64,000 nucleotides of DNA. Origin: Casp-actino8 sp044358015 (GTDB lineage: Bacteria > Actinomycetota > Acidimicrobiia > Acidimicrobiales > Ilumatobacteraceae). This document shows, piece after piece, positions 25,403-33,792 of the stretch. The notes below the pieces were generated by a model, which was not told the DNA's origin, did no database searches, and saw nothing but the letters and a program-made list of their open reading frames with translations. Position numbers and translations under genes: made by a program. The stretch is taken from contig JBIKOO010000008.1 in NCBI GenBank assembly GCA_044358015.1, positions 4,502 through 68,501 on the forward strand, read 5' to 3'. Position 1 is the stretch's first letter; every line of letters starts with the position of its first letter.

Positions 25403-26065
25403 GTGGCAATCTTGGACATGGATGAGAAACAACTGAGTCGCCTGAAAACGCTATTGAATCCTGAGACAACGGCGGTTCTCACCATGGAGTTGCAAAATGG
25501 TGTTGTGGGCTCTGGTGCTTTGATGAAAGCTCTTGTAGTCGAAGTTGAACGCGTCGGGGTGAGGCAAACTGCTGGACGCCTCTGTGACTCGGCCCGACAG
25601 CGGGGAATTCAAGTTGTTCATTGTGTCGCCGAAAATCGTGCTGATGGCCTCGGTGCAATTGATAATTGCAAAGTCTTTGCCATGAATAATCGTTTGCGCC
25701 GCGAGACAGGTTCAACACCAATTGATCAGGGCTCTGAGGGCGCAAAACTTGTTTCTGAACTCGGTCCCGACGATCGCGACATCGTGGTTGCGCGTATTCA
25801 CGGTCTCACACCATTTACTCAAACTTCGCTTGACCAAATTTTGCGTAATCTAGCGACTCGCACTTTGGTGGTCACTGGAGTGTCGATCAATATGGGCATT
25901 TTCGGAACGGTGATGAGTGCAGTTGATCTTGGTTACAACGTCATCATTGTTCGTGATGGCGTTTGCGGTGTTCCGAGAGAATACGCCGATGCGGTGTTAG
26001 AAAATTCGCTTTCGCTTTTGGCGACAATCGTCACGGCTGATGAGGTCATTGTCGCATGGTCCTAG
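25403..26065 (+). CDS. Isochorismatase-fold hydrolase lacking the catalytic Cys
   Basis: A protein of 220 residues with the cysteine-hydrolase/isochorismatase fold. The first strand LTMELQNGVVG has Glu where the family has Asp (DxQ). The later TLVVTGVSINMGIFGTVMSA has Gly where the nucleophilic Cys of the GVxTNxCV motif belongs. The fold otherwise continues normally (AVDLGYNVIIVRDGVCG). The GTG start at 25403 is followed by an ATG five codons on. Loss of the Cys argues against amidase activity; the true isochorismatase reaction does not need Cys, so catalysis by that route or a non-enzymatic role remains open. Confidence 0.75.
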   Translation: MAILDMDEKQLSRLKTLLNPETTAVLTMELQNGVVGSGALMKALVVEVERVGVRQTAGRLCDSARQRGIQVVHCVAENRADGLGAIDNCKVFAMNNRLRRETGSTPIDQGSEGAKLVSELGPDDRDIVVARIHGLTPFTQTSLDQILRNLATRTLVVTGVSINMGIFGTVMSAVDLGYNVIIVRDGVCGVPREYADAVLENSLSLLATIVTADEVIVAWS

Positions 26066-26075
26066 ATCAAGACCG

Positions 26076-26930
26076 TTACAACAATTGATCACGCATATTT
26101 GCGTACCGCTCAATAAACGCTGGAACTCCGGACGGATCTTCCCATCCGTCGCGCCCTGAACCAACAATGACTCGTTCGATCCCGAGGTCTCGATACATCA
26201 ACAAGGTGTCAAGGGATGGATCACCAAAAGCGACCATTGAGATCGGTATGTCTTGACGGCGCGCGTCGGTTGAAAGTTGGCGAAATTTAGCGACTCGTTT
26301 GGGTACATCCCCCAAAGTGATATCAAGTGGCATCCATCCATCGGCCCACGCAATCGTGTGTTGTGAACCGAGTTTGCCGCCAGCACCAAACCAGATGGGA
26401 GGGTGGGGTTGTTGCATTGGCTTAGGTCGTGACCACACTTTGTCAAAGTTGAAATATTCGCCGTGAAACTCTGACTCGTCATCAACCCAAAGTGAGCGCA
26501 GCGCTCCAACACATTCAGCAAGGGCTCGATATCTCATTGACCATTTAACGTTGCTGTGATTTGCTAACTCCTCTTTGTTCCAGCCCACACCTACTCCAAA
26601 CTGCAGTCGACCATTACTGAGCACATCAAGTGTTGATGCGGTTTTTGCGAGTGCCAAGACATCGTGTTCGAGCGGCAGGGCGACTCCAAGTCCCAAGAGA
26701 AGGTTGGTGGTGTGTTCGCCGATTTGGGTGAGGCTGATGAAGGGGTCCATCATCGTGGTGTATTGCCACGGCATGTCGCCGCCGGTCGGATAGGGCGTAG
26801 CTCGCGAGATTGGGATATGGCTGTGCTCACCAATCCAGATCGAGTCAAACCCGGCGTCCTCAAGCATTGGTCCAAGAACGCGAGGAGCGATGTCTGCGGG
26901 AGTGTTCATCGTTGTGTAGCCGATTTTCAT
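26076..26930 (-). CDS. LLM-class F420-dependent oxidoreductase
   Basis: A protein of about 284 residues in the luciferase-like monooxygenase superfamily. MKIGYTTMNTP begins the TIM barrel, AGFDSIWIGEHSHIP is the cofactor-proximal motif, and LDVLSNGRLQFGVGVGWNKEE is the family hallmark. HPPIWFGAGG follows. The F420-specific branch is inferred from similarity to mycobacterial members. I preferred ATG 26930 to the TTG seven codons upstream. It is divergent from a second LLM gene (starts 58 bp apart), so the two may share control. Confidence 0.85.
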   Translation of the reverse strand: MKIGYTTMNTPADIAPRVLGPMLEDAGFDSIWIGEHSHIPISRATPYPTGGDMPWQYTTMMDPFISLTQIGEHTTNLLLGLGVALPLEHDVLALAKTASTLDVLSNGRLQFGVGVGWNKEELANHSNVKWSMRYRALAECVGALRSLWVDDESEFHGEYFNFDKVWSRPKPMQQPHPPIWFGAGGKLGSQHTIAWADGWMPLDITLGDVPKRVAKFRQLSTDARRQDIPISMVAFGDPSLDTLLMYRDLGIERVIVGSGRDGWEDPSGVPAFIERYANMRDQLL

Positions 26931-26988
26931 GTCGCTGAGCTGTCTCCGCAAATCTTGAACGCCATGTCAGAAACGGTACTCTCCATAT

Positions 26989-27882
26989 GTGCGTTTTCTC
27001 TACCAATACCCCGATGCCACTGGGCGAGATGGCGACATGATGGCAGCTGGTCGGATCACCGAGGTCGCCAAGGCTGTTGAAGCGCACGGATTACATGGTC
27101 TGGCCTTCACTGAGCATCCAGCACCCGGTTCGCGTTGGTTAGACGCTGGGGGACACCAGACCCTCGATCCATTCGTGGCTCTTGGGCATGCCGCAGCAGT
27201 AACCGAACGCATTCGACTCGTGACCTACTTGACTGTTATTGCCTACCGCAATCCGTTTTTGCTGGGTAAGTCCGCAGCAACTGTCGATTTGCTGTCGAAC
27301 GGCCGCTTCACGCTCGGAGTCGGCGCTGGTTATCAAAAAGGTGAGTTCAAAGCTCTCGGCGTTGATTTCGAACGCCGCAATGACATCTTTGATGAGTCTC
27401 TCGAGGTTTTGCCAAAGTATTGGTCTGGCGAGCCGGTGTCGTTCATCGGAGACGGGTACGAGGCGCGTGAGATCATTTGTCGACCGGCACCCCTTCAACA
27501 ACCAATCCCGATGTGGATCGGCGGAAATTCACAGTTGACAAAACGCCGCGTCGCTGCGTCGGCCCAGGGTTGGATGCCCATGTTGAGCGCTGAAATAGTT
27601 TCGAACACGACTCGCACACCGAATATCGGCGATATCAAGAAGCTTGGTGAACAAATTTCTGAGGTGAAGCAATTGGCTGGCGTTCGCGCTGCGTCTCTTG
27701 AATTCTTGACGACGTACCCCGATCACAGCATCGGATCAAAGACCGACAATATTGAATACCACCGTGAGCAAATTGAAAAGCTTCAACTCGCGGGAATTAC
27801 CTGGCTTGGTATCCCTGGTTCTTCGACAACAGAGACTCAAACGCTTGAAGTCATTGAGTGTGTCGGTAAAAACTACGTTTGA
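26989..27882 (+). CDS. LLM-class F420-dependent oxidoreductase
   Basis: A protein of 297 residues with EAHGLHGLAFTEHPAPG, AATVDLLSNGRFTLGVGAGY and PIPMWIGGNS. These are the usual three landmarks of luciferase-like flavin/F420 oxidoreductases. It differs substantially from its divergent neighbour, so it is not a recent duplicate. It is followed at 33 bp by a quinone-oxidoreductase-like gene on the same strand. The substrate is unknown. Confidence 0.85.
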   Translation: MRFLYQYPDATGRDGDMMAAGRITEVAKAVEAHGLHGLAFTEHPAPGSRWLDAGGHQTLDPFVALGHAAAVTERIRLVTYLTVIAYRNPFLLGKSAATVDLLSNGRFTLGVGAGYQKGEFKALGVDFERRNDIFDESLEVLPKYWSGEPVSFIGDGYEAREIICRPAPLQQPIPMWIGGNSQLTKRRVAASAQGWMPMLSAEIVSNTTRTPNIGDIKKLGEQISEVKQLAGVRAASLEFLTTYPDHSIGSKTDNIEYHREQIEKLQLAGITWLGIPGSSTTETQTLEVIECVGKNYV

Positions 27883-27915
27883 TCACACAGGTACAACTTG
27901 TCGTAAGGTGTCGAT

Positions 27916-28914
27916 ATGAGTTCATCGACTTTTCCTGCTTTTGTTTTCACTAACGATCCCGACAACAGTCACCGATCGGTTGAACAGGTTTCACTTGATC
28001 AGATTGCACCCGACGGTGTGTTGATCGAAGTCGAATGGTCGAGTGTCAATTTTAAGGACGGACTTGCATCGACGACAAGTGGCAAGATCTCGCGGTTGAA
28101 GCCGATGATTCCGGGGATTGATATCGCGGGAACTGTGGTCGACGCAGCGGGAAGCAATTTCGTTGTTGGTCAAAAAGTGATTGCCCATGGCTACGACATC
28201 GGAGTCGCGCGCCACGGTGGCTATGCGCAGTTCGTACGTGTGCCGGCAGAGTGGATCATGGCATTGCCTGACGGTCTGTCAACCCGTGATGCAATGGTTG
28301 TGGGCACTGGCGGTTTTACATCAGCATTATCGATCGTGGCCCTTGAAAACTGGGGACTCACACCATCGGCCGGTCCAGTGTTGGTGACTGGTGCAACTGG
28401 TGGCGTTGGCAGCATGGCAGTCTCGATGTTGGCTGGTCGCGGATACGAAGTTGTCGCAAGTAGTGGCAAGGCTTCGGCGACCGACTTCTTGTTGGGCCTC
28501 GGGGCAGCTCGCGTGATTGACCGTAATGAACTTTCTGCAGATGATCCTCGTCCGCTACAAACAACGACGTACGCCGCAGCTGTTGATTGCGTCGGTGGAA
28601 ACACTCTGGCCAATGCCATTAAGCGGTTGAATTACGGTTCGGCTGTTGCTGCGAGTGGTTTGACCGGCGGAACAGCGATCCCAACATCGGTGATGCCCTT
28701 TATTCTCCGCGGAGTCGCGTTGTTGGGAATTGACTCGGTTCAGACACCTATGGACGTTCGCCGATCCGTGTGGGGCCGAATCGCCGCTGATCTCAAGCCA
28801 GCGGGCCTTGAAAGTATCGGACACTCCATCGGATTGAACGACCTAGATCGGGTTTTGACCGCAATCCTGGCCGGAGAAGTATCAGGTAGGTATGTCGTTT
28901 CACCGTCTATCTGA
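27916..28914 (+). CDS. acuI: Acrylyl-CoA reductase/quinone oxidoreductase, YhdH-AcuI family
   Basis: A protein of 332 residues of the zinc-free MDR family. It has the N-terminal GroES-like fold with SSVNFKDGLA and PMIPGIDIAGTV, an NADP-binding Rossmann motif VLVTGATGGVGSMAV, and YAAAVDCVGGNTLA. The length and the NFKD motif match YhdH/AcuI proteins, which reduce acrylyl-CoA to propionyl-CoA with NADPH. The physiological substrate here is an inference from the family. Confidence 0.82.
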   Translation: MSSSTFPAFVFTNDPDNSHRSVEQVSLDQIAPDGVLIEVEWSSVNFKDGLASTTSGKISRLKPMIPGIDIAGTVVDAAGSNFVVGQKVIAHGYDIGVARHGGYAQFVRVPAEWIMALPDGLSTRDAMVVGTGGFTSALSIVALENWGLTPSAGPVLVTGATGGVGSMAVSMLAGRGYEVVASSGKASATDFLLGLGAARVIDRNELSADDPRPLQTTTYAAAVDCVGGNTLANAIKRLNYGSAVAASGLTGGTAIPTSVMPFILRGVALLGIDSVQTPMDVRRSVWGRIAADLKPAGLESIGHSIGLNDLDRVLTAILAGEVSGRYVVSPSI

Positions 28915-28962
28915 GGTCGCTTACCCAACTCGGTCTATTTGTGACTAATCTCCAAGTAACAC

Positions 28963-29967
28963 ATGTCTACGGTTTCGTCATCCCCATCTTCTTCGATAGT
29001 TGTCCAAGGCTCGCACCTGATGGCTGGGCTACTCGGTCATCGAGATAGTCATCTACGCCTCATCGAATCCGCTTTCTCCGATAGCGAAATCATTGTGCGC
29101 GGTAATGAAATCTCAATTCTTGGTGATTCAGCTGGATTGCTCTCACGTTTGTTCGAAGAGCTCGTGTTGTTACTTCGACGGGGTGAAATAGTTGATGACA
29201 CAGTCGTGAAGCGTTGTATCTCGATGGTTCGCGCCGATGAGAAACCAAGTTCGGTTTTGACCGATGAGATTCTGCGGGGAGCTAAAGGTCGAACGATTCG
29301 TCCGAAAACGGCTGGACAAAAGCGCTACATCGACGCGATTCGTAACAACGTGATCACGTTCGGAGTTGGACCAGCGGGTACTGGCAAAAGTTGGCTAGCC
29401 GTCGCGATGGCGGTTCACGCGTTGCAGACGAAATCGGTACAACGCATCATCTTGACTCGACCGGCTGTTGAAGCAGGAGAGCGATTGGGATTCTTGCCAG
29501 GTGATTTGATGGCCAAGATTGATCCGTATCTTCGTCCTCTCTACGACGCAATGTTTGACATGGTTGATGCTGAGGGTGTGCAAAAGATGCATGAGCGTCA
29601 AGCGTTAGAGGTGGCACCCCTTGCCTTTATGAGAGGGCGCACGCTTAACAACAGCTTCATCATCTTGGACGAGGCTCAAAATACGACCCCAGAGCAAATG
29701 AAGATGTTTTTAACGCGAATCGGATTTGGGTCAAAAGTGGTGGTCACAGGCGACGCCACTCAGGTCGATGTGCCTGATGGTCGAAGTGGTTTGGCAGGCC
29801 TGCAAAGGCTGCTTGGGGACATCGAAGGTCTTGAATTCGTTCATTTAGACACCACGGACGTCGTGCGGCACCGTATTGTGGGAGACATAGTTGCCGCTTA
29901 TGAAAAAGACACCCAAGCTAAAGACGCTTTACGACAGAAGTCTCAGGTGAAGAACTCCCATGATTGA
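28963..29967 (+). CDS. phoH: PhoH-family ATPase
   Basis: A protein of 334 residues. An N-terminal region of about 100 residues with a KH-like start is followed by the PhoH NTPase core. The core has Walker A GPAGTGKSW, TRPAVEAGERLGFLPGDL, and Walker B FIILDEAQNTTPEQM, with VVTGDATQVD. PhoH/YbeZ proteins are cytoplasmic ATPases linked to RNA metabolism and partner YbeY. The ybeY start lies inside its 3' end (8-nt overlap), supporting translational coupling in a phoH-ybeY-corC-like operon. Confidence 0.93.
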   Translation: MSTVSSSPSSSIVVQGSHLMAGLLGHRDSHLRLIESAFSDSEIIVRGNEISILGDSAGLLSRLFEELVLLLRRGEIVDDTVVKRCISMVRADEKPSSVLTDEILRGAKGRTIRPKTAGQKRYIDAIRNNVITFGVGPAGTGKSWLAVAMAVHALQTKSVQRIILTRPAVEAGERLGFLPGDLMAKIDPYLRPLYDAMFDMVDAEGVQKMHERQALEVAPLAFMRGRTLNNSFIILDEAQNTTPEQMKMFLTRIGFGSKVVVTGDATQVDVPDGRSGLAGLQRLLGDIEGLEFVHLDTTDVVRHRIVGDIVAAYEKDTQAKDALRQKSQVKNSHD

Positions 29968-30562
29968 GGGTCCTCCTAGATTTCGCAAGAAGGTAAAAGT
30001 TGGTGGAGACACCGAAGCTGAAGTTTTTTGTGCCGACGAACAGTCTGAGATTGCGGTTGATATTGAACGTTGGCAAAAGTTAGCGATCGCAGTTTTGGCC
30101 GATCAAGGTGTTCGAGGTGGAACTGAACTCAGTCTCTTTTTTGTTTCGGTTCACGATATGGCTGAACTAAATTCTGAACATATGGGTAAGCCTGGAGCGA
30201 CCGATGTTTTGGCGTTTCCCATTGATGGTGGCGAAGTGCTGGAGATGATTAATGGTCCGACTGGCGCCAGTCGTGGGCCAGATCGTCCCCCGCCAGATCG
30301 AGGCGACTTGCCACTGCTGCTTGGCGACATTGTGATCTGCCCCGAAGTTGCGGTGGCGCAAGCTCCTTCGCACGCCGGAAGTGTTGACGATGAATTTGCG
30401 TTGCTCGTCGTTCACGGAATTTTGCACATCTTGGGTTGGGACCATGACACGGCTGAAAAGACCGAACTCATGCAAGCTCAAGAACGAAAACTGCTCCAAG
30501 CGCATCATTGGCATGGAGATGTTCCCGAGATTTTCACTCAGAGTCAAGAAGAGGAAGAATGA
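29960..30562 (+). CDS. ybeY: Endoribonuclease YbeY (rRNA maturation)
   Basis: A protein of 200 residues. The zinc-binding motif HGILHILGWDH (H3xH5xH type) and the GATDVLAFP segment identify YbeY, a single-strand RNase needed for 16S rRNA 3'-end processing and ribosome quality control. It has an N-terminal extension of about 25 residues, a short proline/aspartate-rich insert (PDRPPPDRGD) before LLGDIVICP, and an acidic tail. It overlaps phoH by 8 nt and the next gene by 4 nt. Confidence 0.93.
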   Translation: MIEGPPRFRKKVKVGGDTEAEVFCADEQSEIAVDIERWQKLAIAVLADQGVRGGTELSLFFVSVHDMAELNSEHMGKPGATDVLAFPIDGGEVLEMINGPTGASRGPDRPPPDRGDLPLLLGDIVICPEVAVAQAPSHAGSVDDEFALLVVHGILHILGWDHDTAEKTELMQAQERKLLQAHHWHGDVPEIFTQSQEEEE

Positions 30563-31851
30563 TGTTGTCAATGGTTGCAGCTTTCACCGGGCTTGATTGG
30601 GCCCTAGTTGGAGTCATTGTTCTCCTGTTGATCTTTTTGATCTTCCTTTCGCTTGCAGAAATGGGATTGTCTCGAATGACAAAACCAAAGGCCGCGGCGA
30701 TGGCTGAAGGTGGAGTCAAGCAGGGTCGGGCTTTACAGCAATTAGTGGGGGAGCCCGAAAAGTGGGTCAACCCATTGCTTCTTTCAGTCAATGTGTGCCA
30801 AACAGTGCAAGCGACGTTGACTGGTGTGGTCGCTTCTCGTGCTTTTGGGCCAATTGGTGTTGCTGTTGGTGTGCTGCTGAACGTCATCGTGTTTTTTGTT
30901 TTGGCCGAGGCAGTTCCTAAAACATATGCGTTGTTGTACCCAGAGCGGGCTGCTTTAACTACTGCTCGCGGAACCAAACTTTTGGTGTCGTTCCCACCTT
31001 TGAGAATGGTGTCGGGTTGGTTGATCTCGTTAACCAACGTCATTGTCAAGGGTAAAGGACTTGAGCAAGGTCCTTTTGTGAACGAGCAAGAGTTGTTAGG
31101 AATCGTTGAAGCAGCAATGAACGACGATGTCATCGAGGAAGAAGAGCGCGACCTCATTGAATCAATTATTGAATTCGGTGACACCGTTGCTCGCGAGGTG
31201 ATGGTGCCTCTTCCAGACATGGTGACGGTTCCTCAGTCGTACACCCTGTCCCAGGCCATAGATGTGGCTATTGAACATGGTTTCTCCCGGCTTCCTATTT
31301 TGGGCGAAGATGATGATGTCGTCGGTATCACCTTTATCAAGGATCTCATCCGACAAGAACGCAGTGGACATGGCACTGAAAATGTCACTTCTCATATGCG
31401 CGGTGTCGTAGTGATTCCAGAAAACAAACCTGTGAATCGACTCATGCGCGAAATGCAAGAGCAGAAGTTCCATCTTGCAGTGGTCGCTGACGAATACGGA
31501 AGTATTGCTGGATTAATCACTCTTGAGGATTGTCTCGAGGAATTAGTCGGCGAAATCGTTGACGAGTATGACAAACACGAGCAAGACATTGAGCACTTGA
31601 TTGATGGTCAGTATTTGGTTGATGGTTCAACAAGTGTTTCAGACGTCAATGAAGAACTAGACATCAATATTCCAGACGATGAATGGGACAGCGTTGGAGG
31701 ATTTGTTTTCGGAACTCTTGAACATGTTCCAGTTGTCGGGGAAGCGATTGATTTTGACGGTTGGCGATTCACCGTAGTTGCTGTCCATGGTCGCAGAATC
31801 CGAACCGTTCGTATTTCATTGATCAGTGGAACTGAAACAGATTCTGACTAA
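30559..31851 (+). CDS. CNNM/CorC-family membrane protein with CBS pair
   Basis: A protein of about 430 residues. A DUF21/CNNM transmembrane domain (WALVGVIVLLLIFLIFLSLA; GVAVGVLLNVIVFFVLAEAV) is followed by two CBS domains (REVMVPLPDMVTVPQS and MRGVVVIPENKPVNRLM) and a CorC/HlyC C-terminal domain (DEWDSVGGFVFGTLEHVP). The family acts in magnesium or cobalt transport. The start is ATG at 30559 after GAGGAAG, overlapping ybeY by 4 nt; an ATG directly follows at 30562. In other bacteria this gene also sits after ybeY. Confidence 0.9.
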   Translation: MMLSMVAAFTGLDWALVGVIVLLLIFLIFLSLAEMGLSRMTKPKAAAMAEGGVKQGRALQQLVGEPEKWVNPLLLSVNVCQTVQATLTGVVASRAFGPIGVAVGVLLNVIVFFVLAEAVPKTYALLYPERAALTTARGTKLLVSFPPLRMVSGWLISLTNVIVKGKGLEQGPFVNEQELLGIVEAAMNDDVIEEEERDLIESIIEFGDTVAREVMVPLPDMVTVPQSYTLSQAIDVAIEHGFSRLPILGEDDDVVGITFIKDLIRQERSGHGTENVTSHMRGVVVIPENKPVNRLMREMQEQKFHLAVVADEYGSIAGLITLEDCLEELVGEIVDEYDKHEQDIEHLIDGQYLVDGSTSVSDVNEELDINIPDDEWDSVGGFVFGTLEHVPVVGEAIDFDGWRFTVVAVHGRRIRTVRISLISGTETDSD

Positions 31852-31859
31852 TTGACTTT

Positions 31860-32633
31860 CTATATTTGGCCAAAAGCTTTAGGCAAGTTGGGATAACGGC
31901 CGGTGTTGCCGCCGCCGTCGACTGATACAAATGAGGCGCTCATGTAGGACGATTCATCTGACGCCAAGAATGAGGCCACCGATGCGATCTCGTCGGGTTG
32001 GGCAAAACGTGACAACGTCGCATTTTCAACGAATTCCTCAATCACTACAGGAACCGCGAACATTCCACTTGTGGCATTTGTTTCAACAAGACCAGGAGCA
32101 ATTGTGTTGACCCTGACTCCGCGGGGCCCGAACTCCATGGCCGCAACTTGAGTAAGCATCGAGACCCCAGCCTTTGCCGCACAGTAAGCCGACATTCCTT
32201 GCGAAGGTTGGATTGCATTTAAGGATGCGATGTTGATGATTGAACCACCATCGCTGATGACAGCGCCGCCGTGTTTCAGAGTGAGGAACACTCCAGTCAA
32301 ACACAGATCGATGATTCGTTTCCATTCCGAAAGAGGGAGTTCCGTAATTAGCCCGTACGTTCCGGCTCCGGCGTTGGCAACGACAATATCGATGTGGCCA
32401 AAGGACGATATTCCGAAAGCGGCGAGGTTGGCTACATCTTCTTCTTGGGTGACATCGCACAAGCAAGTGCTGATGGCAACACCAAATTCTGTACGCAGTA
32501 GATCTAAACCTTCTTGACTAATGTCGCCCGCAACAACTTGTGCTCCGTCGGCAATAAAGCGTTCAGTAATCGCCCGACCGATACCAGAGGCTGCACCAGT
32601 AACTAAGGCGACTTTTCCTGTGAGATTTCCCAT
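31860..32633 (-). CDS. Short-chain dehydrogenase/reductase
   Basis: A protein of 257 residues. The cofactor motif TGAASGIGRAITERF, the VANAGAG motif, and IINIASLN followed by YCAAKAG give the Ser-Tyr-Lys triad. The C-terminal SYMSASFVSVDGG is typical of the classical family. It lies about 30 bp downstream of menE on the same strand, so it may be read with it, but no link to quinone synthesis is known. The substrate is unknown. Confidence 0.87.
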   Translation of the reverse strand: MGNLTGKVALVTGAASGIGRAITERFIADGAQVVAGDISQEGLDLLRTEFGVAISTCLCDVTQEEDVANLAAFGISSFGHIDIVVANAGAGTYGLITELPLSEWKRIIDLCLTGVFLTLKHGGAVISDGGSIINIASLNAIQPSQGMSAYCAAKAGVSMLTQVAAMEFGPRGVRVNTIAPGLVETNATSGMFAVPVVIEEFVENATLSRFAQPDEIASVASFLASDESSYMSASFVSVDGGGNTGRYPNLPKAFGQI

Positions 32634-32660
32634 ACACGAAATGTACTGCGTCTTAAGTTT

Positions 32661-33773
32661 TTAGTTATCAGCGGATAACAGGGCGCGTATTTCCGAGCGA
32701 CGAACTTTACTTAACGCTGTTTGAGGAATGGAATCAACGACGTAGATCTCTTTCGGTACACAATAATTCGGCAAGGTTTGAAGTATGAGTTCTCGTACTT
32801 TTTCGAGTGAACAATTGTGCTGGGTTGTTGCTAAGACAACTCGCTCTCCCCATTCAGGATCTGAGAGCCCGATCACTGCATATTGACCAATCTCAAACAT
32901 CGAACTGAGGGCGTTTTCAACACTGTCGGGCCAGACCTTTTCGGAGCCTGTAACAATGACGTCTCCCCGCCGACCTTGGACGTGCAGTAACCCGTTGTCG
33001 TCGAATGAGCCGATGTCTTCGGTGTGTAGCCAACCGTTAGTGTCAATTGAACTTGACCCGTCGCGGTAGCAACGCATATTCATCGGCGAACGAACCAAGA
33101 TTTCATCATCCTCTATTTTGATTTCGACTCCAGATAGGGGACGCCCTTCATAGACCACTCCCGAACCTGTCTCAGTCATGCCGTATGTGGCGATGACATT
33201 GCGTGGTCGATTGGTCGGAGGTCTGCTTCCACCGAGAAGGATCGCTCTGAAGATACGAGGATCAATTCTAAGTAATGCGGTAGGAACCAGAGAAACCAAT
33301 GTGCAGTGGTGCGACGCTGTTCGAATTTCATCCGCATCAAATCTTGGAGCGACCGTGAGTTGGGTGCCCATTAGTAGTGAACGGGTCACCACACTGAGCC
33401 CCCCAATATGAGCAAGTGGAAGACATGAATACCAGTGATCATCGAACTGAACATCTAGAGCGTGAGAACTTGCCCGTGCCGATGCAAGCACCGATTCATG
33501 AGTGAGAATGACTCCTTTTGGAACTCCGGTTGACCCACTTGTTGCGATGACAAGGGCATCTCCTGGCTCAACATTGATGCCACCTGGCAACTGATGTTGA
33601 CCATCGGTTGTGATGATGTGAGTTGGTTTGAACTGTTCGATGAGGCGTCTTTTTGCTTCATCAGGTAATCGCTGATCGATCGGAAGAATTGCATCGCCTG
33701 CATCCCATGCCCGAGATAATTCATCAACGAATCTCTGACCCGGTGCAAGATCAAGAGCTATGAGCGAATTCAT
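32661..33773 (-). CDS. menE: O-succinylbenzoate-CoA ligase
   Basis: A protein of 370 residues, a compact member of the AMP-binding acyl-CoA ligase family. The ATP-binding loop VIATSGSTGVPKGVILTHES, TYGMTETGSGVV, HTEDIGSFDDNG and the lysine loop PQTALSKVRRSE are present. Short ANL ligases of this length beside menA, menD, menF and menH are typically actinobacterial MenE, which activates o-succinylbenzoate for ring closure by MenB. The assignment rests on context as well as sequence. menB and menC are not in the window. Confidence 0.82.
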   Translation of the reverse strand: MNSLIALDLAPGQRFVDELSRAWDAGDAILPIDQRLPDEAKRRLIEQFKPTHIITTDGQHQLPGGINVEPGDALVIATSGSTGVPKGVILTHESVLASARASSHALDVQFDDHWYSCLPLAHIGGLSVVTRSLLMGTQLTVAPRFDADEIRTASHHCTLVSLVPTALLRIDPRIFRAILLGGSRPPTNRPRNVIATYGMTETGSGVVYEGRPLSGVEIKIEDDEILVRSPMNMRCYRDGSSSIDTNGWLHTEDIGSFDDNGLLHVQGRRGDVIVTGSEKVWPDSVENALSSMFEIGQYAVIGLSDPEWGERVVLATTQHNCSLEKVRELILQTLPNYCVPKEIYVVDSIPQTALSKVRRSEIRALLSADN

Positions 33774-33792
33774 GAATTCCTAACCGGGAACT

